In this document: positions 9,215-16,459 of the stretch, piece by piece | How the letters are laid out: each line of letters begins with the position of its first letter | Numbering within the stretch: position 1 is the stretch's first letter | Origin: Acidobacteriota bacterium | GTDB lineage: Bacteria; Acidobacteriota; Thermoanaerobaculia; Multivoradales; Multivoraceae | Direction: 5' to 3' | Length of the DNA: 64,000 nucleotides | Assembly (NCBI GenBank): GCA_003388555.1 | Contig: QQVD01000020.1 | Coordinates: 55,769 to 119,768 of the forward strand | The notes under the pieces: model-generated | Seen by the model: only the letters and a program-made list of their open reading frames with translations | Told to the model about the DNA's origin: nothing | Database searches by the model: none | Program-made: the position numbers and the translations under genes

Positions 9215-10630
9215 GTGAGTCCGCGACCGATCTCCTCCAGCGCCTGGAACCGGCTGCGGCTGGCCGCCGATCTCCTGGCCGGCCTGCTGGCCCTCATCCT
9301 GGCGTTCTGGATCCGCATCAGCCTGCCTCTGCCGTTGACCGCGGGCCTGCTGCCAGCCGATCGCTTCGCCTTCCTCAGTCTGGCGGCGATCCTGGTCGGT
9401 TGCAGTCAGAACCTGGTGCTCTACTTCTTCGGCTTCTACGAGCTGAGTCACCCACGATCCCGCTTCGATCGATTGCGCGGGATCCTGCTCGCGGTCAGCG
9501 TCCAGTGCGCCAGTCTCGCCACCTTCTACTTCTTCGCCAACCGTGTCTTCCCGCGTTCGGTCCTGCTCGTCTTCGCACTGCTCAACTTCACACTGCTCTG
9601 GCTGGTTCGGTCCGGCCTCGACCGCGTGCTGCAGCCGCCCGAGCGCCGCGTCGTGGTGGTCGGCTGCGGCCGCGAGGCCGAGGACCTCGCGGACGACATC
9701 CTCCAGTATCCCTGGCACCGGGTGCGGATCTGCGGCCACGTGCCCGCGCCGGGACACGACGGCGCCGATCCGCCCGCCGCGACGCGGGCCGATCGAGCCC
9801 GGTGTTCCCTCGGCCCGCGCCTGGGAACGGTCGCCGACCTGCCGAGACTGGTCGAGGACGGGGTCGTCGACGAGATCGTGGTCGCCGGTGCCACCCATAC
9901 CTGGCAGACCGACCTGGTCGACCGCCTGGCCAGGCTGCCGCGACGCGCCAGCGTGCTGCTGTTCCCGGGCCCGTTCGACTCCCTGGTCGGCCGCATGCAC
10001 TACCGCTCGGTGCAGGACATCCCCTTGGTCGAGGTCGTTCCCGACACCTCCTGGCGCCGCGGCGACTGGCTCAGGCGGACCTACGACGTCGCCATCGCCA
10101 CCGTGCTGCTGCTGCTCGCGCTGCCGCTGCTGCTGGTCTGTGGGCTGGCGATCCGCGCCACCTCGGCCGGACCGATGCTCTACTCGCAGACCCGGGTGGG
10201 CAGGAACCAGCGGCCCTTCACCCTGTGGAAGCTGCGCACGATGCACGTCGGCGCCGAGCAGGAGGAGGAGCTCCTGGCGCGGCCCGACGATCCCCGCAAG
10301 ACCGCCATCGGAGGCGTGCTGAGGGCGCTGCGCATCGACGAGGTGCCGCAGCTGTTCAACGTGCTCCAGGGATCGATGAGCCTGGTCGGACCGAGGCCCG
10401 AGCGACCCGGTTTCGTCGACCGGTACCTGCAGGAGGTCCCCGGCTACAGCATCCGCTTCGCGGTGCGGCCCGGGCTCACCGGCCTGGCGCAGGTCAACGG
10501 CGACTACGACTCCTCGACCGAGAACAAGCTGCGCTACGACCTCGCCTACCTGGCCAACTGGAGCCCGCTGCTCGATCTGTCGATCCTGCTCCGCACGATC
10601 CGCATCGTGCTCACCTCGCGCGGCATCTGA
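9215..10630 (+). CDS. Exopolysaccharide polyprenyl glycosylphosphotransferase (initiating sugar transferase)
   Basis: It is predicted to transfer a sugar-1-phosphate from a nucleotide sugar to undecaprenyl phosphate at the inner membrane, the first step of repeat-unit assembly. The 471-residue protein has four N-terminal membrane segments (about residues 10-130), a nucleotide-binding-like domain beginning RVVVVGCGREAEDLA, a fifth hydrophobic segment (ATVLLLLALPLLLVCGLAI), and the PF02397 catalytic domain with YSQTRVGRNQRPF, WKLRTM, LRIDEVPQLFNVLQG, SLVGPRPERPGF and RPGLTGLAQVNG. This is the WbaP/EpsE type. The GTG at 9215 is the only sensible start before the first membrane segment; its ribosome site is weak. 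It opens the polysaccharide locus and converges on the radical SAM operon. Confidence 0.9.
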   Translation: MSPRPISSSAWNRLRLAADLLAGLLALILAFWIRISLPLPLTAGLLPADRFAFLSLAAILVGCSQNLVLYFFGFYELSHPRSRFDRLRGILLAVSVQCASLATFYFFANRVFPRSVLLVFALLNFTLLWLVRSGLDRVLQPPERRVVVVGCGREAEDLADDILQYPWHRVRICGHVPAPGHDGADPPAATRADRARCSLGPRLGTVADLPRLVEDGVVDEIVVAGATHTWQTDLVDRLARLPRRASVLLFPGPFDSLVGRMHYRSVQDIPLVEVVPDTSWRRGDWLRRTYDVAIATVLLLLALPLLLVCGLAIRATSAGPMLYSQTRVGRNQRPFTLWKLRTMHVGAEQEEELLARPDDPRKTAIGGVLRALRIDEVPQLFNVLQGSMSLVGPRPERPGFVDRYLQEVPGYSIRFAVRPGLTGLAQVNGDYDSSTENKLRYDLAYLANWSPLLDLSILLRTIRIVLTSRGI

Positions 10631-10699
10631 TCCGGCGGTCGGGGCAGTGCTCGGGACAACGGTCGTGTCGGGGTCGGGGCAAAGAGGGTGACGCCGGAC

Positions 10700-11866
10700 T
10701 CAGGCACCCGGTGCCTTGGCCACGGATGGCTGACCGGCGCTGCCGACACCGACGATCGGCAGTGAGCGCACGGCGGGCCTCTCCACCGCGCGGTGGGCAG
10801 CGACGCGCTGCCGCGCCGCCGGGTAGACGGCGAGCGGATCGCCACCGGCCTGTTCGGCGGCTCCCGGACAGAACGCCATGCGCCGGGCCACGTCGGCGCC
10901 GAGCCCGTCGAGTCTGCGGGTGACCTCGACCGTCAGCTCGCGCACCTCCTCCAGAACCGGACTGCGACGCCAGATCTCGGCCAGCGGCCGGTGGTGGAGG
11001 TTGCCGGCGGCTCGGCGCCACTGCACGCACGGATAGACGTTGCCGAAGGGATCGATCGCGACCGCCGACGAGCCGGCACCGCAGTGTTTGCGTGGGACCG
11101 CGTCCACCTCGGTGCGGTCCGTCGACGCCTGCTCGGCGATCGGCTCGGCGCCGCCGGCAGCGGCCTCACCGGCACGTCCGGCCGGAGACGGCGCGGCGGC
11201 GCGGGTCCGCTCGGCGACGATCGAGAAGAGCTCGCGGATGCCCTCCTGCGTCGGGCTCAGGTCGAGCGGCGAACGATCGCCGTCGTCGCGGGGAGAGACC
11301 TCGGGCTCGATCTGCAGCGGCACGCCGAGCCGGTCGGCGAGAGCGAACATGTCGGCGATCTGGTGCTGGTTCCAGATCGTCAGCACGCTGTTCATCTTGA
11401 GCCGGAAGCCGAGCGAGCGCAGCTCGGCGAGGTTCGCCAGCAGGCGTTCGAACGATCCCGGGACCCGGGTCTGACGGTCGTGCACCTCGGCGGTCGCGCC
11501 GTGCAGACTGACCTCGACGACGAACGGGTCGACGCGCTCCTTGACCTCGCGCGCCAGGCGGCCGCGGAGCGCATGGGCGTTCGACTTGAGCCGGATGACG
11601 AAGCCGCCTTCGCGAGCCCGCTCACCGATCTCGAGGAACTCGGGGTGAGCCAGCGGCTCGCCGCCGGTGAGCACCAGATTGAGCACCCCGAGCTCGCGCA
11701 ACTCGTCGAGCAGGTCGAAGTACTGTCCGAGACTCAGCGGTGTGCCGCGCAGACCGAGATCGTTGTAGCAGAAGGCGCAGTCCCAGTTGCACCGGTAGGT
11801 CAGCTCGAGGAGGACCGAGAACAGTCGGTTCTCCTCCCAGCTGCGGCGGATCAGCTGGCTCCACAT
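10700..11866 (-). CDS. Radical SAM/SPASM domain protein (peptide-modifying type)
   Basis: A 388-residue radical SAM enzyme. The [4Fe-4S] motif CNWDCAFC (C26, C30, C33) follows a core strand LLELTYR, and LVLTGGEPLAHPE is the SAM-binding GGE segment. A C-terminal SPASM-like half has KHCGAGSSAVAIDPFGNVYPC and a later FCPG, fitting auxiliary iron-sulfur clusters. SPASM enzymes usually modify ribosomal peptides or proteins by C-C, C-S or epimerising chemistry. Its start at 11866 lies 2 nt after the stop of the PqqD-like gene, with GGAGAG upstream, so the two are coupled and PqqD would present the substrate. The proline/alanine-rich tail is not conserved. No precursor peptide is visible nearby, so substrate and product are unknown. 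Confidence 0.88.
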   Translation of the reverse strand: MWSQLIRRSWEENRLFSVLLELTYRCNWDCAFCYNDLGLRGTPLSLGQYFDLLDELRELGVLNLVLTGGEPLAHPEFLEIGERAREGGFVIRLKSNAHALRGRLAREVKERVDPFVVEVSLHGATAEVHDRQTRVPGSFERLLANLAELRSLGFRLKMNSVLTIWNQHQIADMFALADRLGVPLQIEPEVSPRDDGDRSPLDLSPTQEGIRELFSIVAERTRAAAPSPAGRAGEAAAGGAEPIAEQASTDRTEVDAVPRKHCGAGSSAVAIDPFGNVYPCVQWRRAAGNLHHRPLAEIWRRSPVLEEVRELTVEVTRRLDGLGADVARRMAFCPGAAEQAGGDPLAVYPAARQRVAAHRAVERPAVRSLPIVGVGSAGQPSVAKAPGA

Positions 11867-11868
11867 CG

Positions 11869-12255
11869 CTACCGCTCTCCACCCTGCGGTGCCCCGGGCG
11901 GCTCCTCCACATCGCCGCGGCGCGCCTCCCGGCGCGGTTCGAGAACCCCGGCGTCCTGCAGCTGGTGCAGGAACTCCCGTACGTCGGCCTCGAGCTGCTG
12001 CGACGAGACGTCGAACTCCTGCTGCAGCGACGCGATCAGGTGGCCCAGCCCACGCCCCTGCATTACCCCCCGATCGACCCACTCGAGGATCCGGCCACCG
12101 ATCTCGTCGAGCACCAGGACCTCGCCGGCCTGCTGGCGCACGACGACGGTCTCGCCGGCCAGGCGGCGGTAGCGCACGTCTGCGCCCAGCCGCGGGTGCG
12201 CGGCTGTCGAGGCCTCTGCAGTCGAGGAGCCGTGAGTGCTCTGGTCTTGGTTCAT
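11869..12255 (-). CDS. PqqD-like peptide-chaperone protein
   Basis: A 128-residue protein whose middle matches the PqqD/RiPP recognition fold: RLGADVRYRRLAGETVVV, then VLVLDEIGGRILEWVD, then a helical end with DVREFLHQLQDAGVL. PqqD domains bind leader peptides and deliver them to a radical SAM partner. It is longer than free PqqD (about 90 residues) because of a Ser/Ala-rich N-terminus and a charged C-terminal tail. It is followed 2 nt later by the radical SAM gene and preceded by the HprK-like kinase, the arrangement I recall for HPr-rel-A-type gene sets. The exact family assignment is inference. Confidence 0.85.
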   Translation of the reverse strand: MNQDQSTHGSSTAEASTAAHPRLGADVRYRRLAGETVVVRQQAGEVLVLDEIGGRILEWVDRGVMQGRGLGHLIASLQQEFDVSSQQLEADVREFLHQLQDAGVLEPRREARRGDVEEPPGAPQGGER

Positions 12256-12333
12256 CGTCGGATGCCCGTGAGTCCGGTCGCCGGCCTCGGGTCTCGGCCC
12301 TGGAGCCGCAGCAGCGAGGTGCAGCCTTCGATC

Positions 12334-13350
12334 CTACGCCGACGGATCGGCGCCGGCGACCGGACCGCTCCGATGCCGGGAAGCGAAGAAGCGCCGCAGC
12401 TCGTCCCAGAACCGGTCATCGCGTCGGTGAAAGCGCAGCCGCGCCAGCGCGACGGATCCGTCGCCCGGCCCACCGCCACAGATCTCAAGCAAGACACGCT
12501 CCAGCCGCTCGGCGCGCAGCGGATCGGCGTTGACGAACGGCGCCGCGGCCAGCAACGACGCGACGCCGCGAGCGCGGCTGACCTCCTCGACGTCGTGGGC
12601 GGCACCGGGCGGCGCCTGCTCGAGCGAGAGCAGTCCACCCAACGGGACCCGCCGGCGCGCCGATACGGGACGCCGCAGATCGCCGGCGAACGGAAGTCGT
12701 TCCACGATGAATCGATCCCCATCCTGGCCGGACGACTCCAGCGCCACCGCGTTCAGGTCGTCGCTGAGCACCTCCCGGCCGCCGTCGAGCGACAGCCGCG
12801 ACAGTGTCGACTTGCCGGCACCGGAGCGACCGACGAAGACGTAGGCCCGCCCACCGTCGACCACGGCGGCGCTGTGCAGCAGCACCCCGCCCAGGTCGAG
12901 CAGACGGTAGGCGAGCGCGACGCGGAAGAAGTTCTCGAACACGCCGGCGAACTCGGCGCCGTCGCCTGCCGCAGACCACAGCGCTCCTCGCTCGAGGCGG
13001 CCGCCCGGGAGCTCGAGCACCGCCAGGGCGTGGCGGCCGGCGAAACGCACCCTCTCGGGCTGGTGGTCGAAGTCGAAGCTGTTCGGCCAGGCGCACAGGT
13101 CGATCTGCCTGAAGTCCCGCTGGGCGGCGCGCAGCAGGCGGAAACGAGCCGGCTCGCTCTCACCGGCCGGACCGGCGAGCGGCCCCCAGGCCGCCTCGAT
13201 GACCTCGATCTGCCAGTCGGCCAGCCCCTCGATGACCTGCGGTCCACCGGCGAAATCGAGTCGCAGCCGGCCAGCCCCCCACGCCTCGCCGCCGATGCGG
13301 CTGGGAAACAGATCGGGGTAGCGCAGGAATCGACGCGCGAACTCCGCCAT
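12334..13350 (-). CDS. HPr kinase-like (HprK-related) kinase
   Basis: A 338-residue protein with a C-terminal HprK-type nucleotide-binding domain. HSAAVV (H159) precedes the Walker A loop GRSGAGKST (174-182), and LSDDLNAV supplies the acidic pair (D197, D198) as in HPr kinases. The N-terminal half (residues 1-150) has no recognised domain. Relatives phosphorylate serines in small proteins or peptides; the ThcoK kinases of lasso peptide clusters are the closest functional precedent known to me. No HPr is encoded in the window. The gene starts 12 nt after the S26-like gene and precedes PqqD by 78 nt, so it is part of one operon. Target unknown. Confidence 0.85.
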   Translation of the reverse strand: MAEFARRFLRYPDLFPSRIGGEAWGAGRLRLDFAGGPQVIEGLADWQIEVIEAAWGPLAGPAGESEPARFRLLRAAQRDFRQIDLCAWPNSFDFDHQPERVRFAGRHALAVLELPGGRLERGALWSAAGDGAEFAGVFENFFRVALAYRLLDLGGVLLHSAAVVDGGRAYVFVGRSGAGKSTLSRLSLDGGREVLSDDLNAVALESSGQDGDRFIVERLPFAGDLRRPVSARRRVPLGGLLSLEQAPPGAAHDVEEVSRARGVASLLAAAPFVNADPLRAERLERVLLEICGGGPGDGSVALARLRFHRRDDRFWDELRRFFASRHRSGPVAGADPSA

Positions 13351-13362
13351 CGGCGCGTCGAC

Positions 13363-13863
13363 TCAGCTGGTGGCGGCTTGTCGGCGCCTCACCGCTCGCA
13401 GGGCCAAGCGGGCGAAGCGTAGGACGGCGGCGATCCGCAGGCGGAGACCGGGTCGCAGAGAGCGGCCGGCGGCGGCGGTGGCGACACCGACCCTGTCCCG
13501 ACGCACCACCGGTCGGTCGGCGCTCGAGGCGGCGTCGGCTGCGGTGACCCAACACCACCCGCATCGTCGCAGCCAGCGCCACCCGAGGAGGCGATGCGCC
13601 ACCAGGCGATGGTGCTCGTCGACGAAGACGACGATGTCGCCAGGCCAGGCGGCCCGGCGCTCGACCTCGAGGCGATCCGAGCTGTCGAACAAGGGGCGCA
13701 TGCACCCGCCGACCACCGGCACGACCAGGCGATCGACGCCCGCTCCCGAGCCCGCGGCCGGCGCCAGCAGTCCGCTCGACTGCAGTGCCAGCACGCCGGA
13801 GGGTGGCGAGGTTGCAGCCGCGGCCCGGCCGCGACGTCCTGGCTGGTCTTCGTTGTTCGACAT
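13363..13863 (-). CDS. Signal-peptidase-like (S24/S26) domain protein with Cys in place of the nucleophile Ser
   Basis: A 166-residue protein with the S26 layout: VVGGCMRPLFDSSD (the usual GxSMxPtl box), WPGDIVVFVDEHHRLVAHRLLGW (residues 73-95) and ADRPVV near 115-120. The nucleophile Ser is Cys (C54), and H90 occupies the general-base region, as in His-type signal peptidases. No clear membrane segment is visible, unlike true signal peptidases. The start at 13863 has GGTGGAG six bases upstream, better than the GTG at 13875. Related S24/S26-like proteins accompany HprK-like and PqqD-like genes in polysaccharide loci (recalled, not checked). It could cleave a modified peptide or only bind it. 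Confidence 0.75.
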   Translation of the reverse strand: MSNNEDQPGRRGRAAAATSPPSGVLALQSSGLLAPAAGSGAGVDRLVVPVVGGCMRPLFDSSDRLEVERRAAWPGDIVVFVDEHHRLVAHRLLGWRWLRRCGWCWVTAADAASSADRPVVRRDRVGVATAAAGRSLRPGLRLRIAAVLRFARLALRAVRRRQAATS

Positions 13864-13923
13864 CGGATGCTCCACCGGCGGACCGGGGGATTCTGCAGCG
13901 CACTGTAGCCGAGGGCGAGTAAC

Positions 13924-15705
13924 TCAGCCGCTGCGACGCAGAGCCCGGCGACGGTACGGGTCGAGCGCCACCGCCCTGGCCTCGGCGGCCGCGGCCTCTT
14001 CGTCCCGACCCTGCCCTCGCAGCGCCCGTGCCAGGTTGAGCAGCGTCTCCGGCCGCAACTCGATCGCCAGCGACTCCCGGTAGCGCTTCTCAGCGCGCTC
14101 GTGGTCACCGGCGATCAGCCAGTAGCTGCCGATCGCCAGCGGCAGGCGGGCGTCGGCAGGCCGACTCGTGAAGGCCCGCTGCAACGACTGCAGCGAGGAC
14201 CTCCAGGCGGCGCTGCCCTGCACCCCGGACCCGCGCTCGAAGGCCGACGCCCTCGCCTCGGCGAGCCAAAGGGCGCGCTCCGCCGCCGCCGCGGGCAGCA
14301 CGATGCGTCCGACGCCGAGCATCAGCACCGCGGTCAGCAGCACCGCGGCGACCACCCGCACGCCCCCACCTCTCCAGGGGGACGGCACCTCGAAGGGAGC
14401 CGGCTGGCGCCGCGAGAGGATCCAGGCCACCGCGACGAGCACCGGCAGAGCCGTCGCTGGCGTCCGCAGGGGGAAGTAGGAAAGGCAGACCACGGCGAAG
14501 CCGAGCGCGCCGGCCAGCGCCGTTCGTCGATGTGCCGGCGGTGCGCTCCGCGCCGCGACCGCCAGGCAGCCGAGCGCCCAGAGGAGGGCGAGCACGCCGA
14601 GCACACCGGTCTCCGCCGCCACCTCGAGCACTTCGTTGTGGGCGTTGGCGAAGGAAGAGAACGGTCCGTGGGCCGGGTAGAAGGGAGCGCCCTGCGCCAG
14701 CAGCTGCTCCTTGGTCCGGTTGTAGAGCACGCCGAAGTTGCCCGGCCCCTGGCCGAGCAGCGGCCGCTCGCGCACCAGCTCGACCGCCACCATCCAGCCG
14801 TCCAGGCGTCCGGTGAGCAGCGCGTTCCAGTCGCCACGCAGCATCTGTTCGGCCTTCCTCTCGACCCGCTGGTGCAGCGGGGTCGAGAGCACGGCGACGA
14901 CGAGGAGCGCCACCACGGCGAGCCCCGCGAAGGCGCCGCGCCACGAGAGCGTGCGCAGGCTGCGGGGCCACCAGAGGACCAGCGTCGCGGCGATCAGCGC
15001 CAGCGCTGCCGACAGCGTCTGGGTGATCAGCAGGCCGCCGTGCACCGTCACCGCGAGGAGCACTTCCAGCAGCAGGCCCGGCGCCCGACCCTCGCCGCCA
15101 TCCGCCCGCGCGATCCAGCGCCGGCGCAGGCGGGCCTGCAGCACGATGCACGGCAGGAGCAGGAAGATGGCCGCGTCCGCCGGGTTGCCGAGACTCGCCC
15201 GCAGCTCGAACCGGGCCCTCTGACTCGGCGCCGAGGAGAGCAACGAGACCGCATTCCAGAACAGCCATCCCGAGACCGCTGCGGCGAGCGCCCCGAAGGT
15301 GATCGACAGCGTCGCGAAGCGCAGCGGCAGCACCGTCCACAGCACCACCAGGAGCGCACCGAGCAGGACGACGACGCTGGTCTCCCAGCTGATCGCCGGG
15401 AAGCGTGAGAAGCAGCTGGCGAGCAGGTGCACGAGCACCAGCGGAGCGAGGGCGATCAGGGGGAACACGCTGCGCCGCGCCGCCTCCCGCCCCGCCACGA
15501 GCGGCGCCAGGCAGCCGATCATCGCGGCGGCTCCGAACAGCAGGACCCAGAGCTTGGGAGCGCGGAAGCCCTCCTTCAGGGTCGAGGCGGAGACCAGCAC
15601 CACCAGGACGGCGAGCAGCGAGGCGCCCAGAGTGGCGGCGACGGCGATCCGTGGTGCTCGCACCGGCGCCGCTCCCGCGTCCGCCTGCCCGGCCGCCGCA
15701 CTCAC
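13924..15705 (-). CDS. O-antigen ligase/polymerase-like membrane protein with C-terminal TPR region (copy 1)
   Basis: A 593-residue polytopic protein, about 12 hydrophobic segments, of the Wzy_C/O-antigen ligase family. The periplasmic signature is RPLLGQGPGNFGVLY followed by AHNEVLEVAAETGVLGVLALLW, the conserved segment of the family. A soluble helical tail (about residues 480-593) contains tetratricopeptide-like repeats. Such proteins polymerise or ligate lipid-linked sugar repeat units on the periplasmic side. It starts with a GTG overlapping the VanZ stop by 4 nt and ends 60 nt before the S26-like gene, so it belongs to the radical SAM operon. It is one of three such proteins in the window. 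Confidence 0.88.
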   Translation of the reverse strand: MSAAAGQADAGAAPVRAPRIAVAATLGASLLAVLVVLVSASTLKEGFRAPKLWVLLFGAAAMIGCLAPLVAGREAARRSVFPLIALAPLVLVHLLASCFSRFPAISWETSVVVLLGALLVVLWTVLPLRFATLSITFGALAAAVSGWLFWNAVSLLSSAPSQRARFELRASLGNPADAAIFLLLPCIVLQARLRRRWIARADGGEGRAPGLLLEVLLAVTVHGGLLITQTLSAALALIAATLVLWWPRSLRTLSWRGAFAGLAVVALLVVAVLSTPLHQRVERKAEQMLRGDWNALLTGRLDGWMVAVELVRERPLLGQGPGNFGVLYNRTKEQLLAQGAPFYPAHGPFSSFANAHNEVLEVAAETGVLGVLALLWALGCLAVAARSAPPAHRRTALAGALGFAVVCLSYFPLRTPATALPVLVAVAWILSRRQPAPFEVPSPWRGGGVRVVAAVLLTAVLMLGVGRIVLPAAAAERALWLAEARASAFERGSGVQGSAAWRSSLQSLQRAFTSRPADARLPLAIGSYWLIAGDHERAEKRYRESLAIELRPETLLNLARALRGQGRDEEAAAAEARAVALDPYRRRALRRSG

Positions 15706-16163
15706 CCGACGACCTCCGAACCGACCGCCGGGGGCGCCGAGAGCCTACGCAGCAGCGTCAGCCCCGCCCAGGCCAGGGCGATGCCGAGGGCGTTGCCCAG
15801 GGCGTCGGCGAGCTCCGCCGCGCGCACCCCGAGGAGTCCCTGGAGCACTTCGAGGGCCCAGCTGTAGAGCAGCACGAACAGCGCGCTGGGCCACAGTGGC
15901 GTCAGCGCGATCCGGCGCGGCGAGGACCAGGCCACGATCGCGGTGAGCGCCGCGAACAGCACGACGTGCACCAGCTTGTCGACCGGGACCGGACCGGAGC
16001 TGACGCCATCGTCGCGCAGCAGCCGCTCGAGCAGTGCGCCGAGCCCAGCCGCCTCGACCCAGCCGGCGAGCACGGGGATCGGCAGCAGCAGCGCCAGGGC
16101 GGTCACCGCACAGGCGAGCAGCGCCACCGCCCGCCGCCAGCTCGCCAGGGCGGGCCGGCTCAT
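15702..16163 (-). CDS. VanZ-like family membrane protein
   Basis: A 153-residue protein with four membrane segments and the VanZ-family features: VDKLVHVVLFAALT (residues about 61-74, with the conserved Lys-x-x-His) and the acidic ELADALGNALGIALAW near residues 117-132. VanZ-like proteins are frequent in exopolysaccharide and exosortase loci; their biochemical role is unclear. The ATG at 16163 has a near-perfect ribosome site (GGAGGA), and this gene is the first of a six-gene minus-strand operon reaching to the radical SAM gene. Confidence 0.85.
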   Translation of the reverse strand: MSRPALASWRRAVALLACAVTALALLLPIPVLAGWVEAAGLGALLERLLRDDGVSSGPVPVDKLVHVVLFAALTAIVAWSSPRRIALTPLWPSALFVLLYSWALEVLQGLLGVRAAELADALGNALGIALAWAGLTLLRRLSAPPAVGSEVVG

Positions 16164-16419
16164 CCGTCGCTCCTCCGCCTCGCAGCCGCCGCCGGGCGAG
16201 CGATCCCGTGATCGCCGCGCCCCCGGCCGCGTCGGCGCTCGCTGCGGTCCTGGATTGGCGGTGCGGTGTGCATGGTGGACGCGGACTGCGGGCGAAGGGC
16301 GGTCGCTTCGTCGCCACGGAGTGGCCGCGCCGCTGCGCCGACTGCGCCGAGCGGCCGCGTCGCAGCGACGACCGCGACGAGGCGCCGACCCCTTCGGCCC
16401 GGCGGGTGACTGGCCCGGC

Positions 16420-16445
16420 GGGTGACGCAGTCGCCTGCGTCACCC
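16420..16445 (-). terminator. Strong hairpin downstream of the sulfate-activation gene
   Basis: A perfect 11-bp inverted repeat (GGGTGACGCAG and its complement) with a TCGC loop lies 15 nt beyond the stop of the sat-cysC gene. There is no U-tract, so it may be a non-canonical intrinsic terminator or an mRNA 3' end stabiliser. A second partial copy, CCCGGCGGGTGAC, sits next to it. Confidence 0.5.
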
Positions 16446-16459
16446 TCGAGGGCGCGCCG

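Noticed and set aside
8776..10923. Long arginine-rich plus-strand frame across the sugar transferase gene
   Set aside because: It is a shifted frame of the transferase with no domain, and it runs into the antisense of the radical SAM gene.
10631..13923. Lasso peptide or other known RiPP cluster with a precursor gene
   Set aside because: No B2-type transglutaminase-like protease, asparagine-synthetase-like cyclase or plausible precursor peptide lies in the operon gaps, so a known class cannot be assigned.
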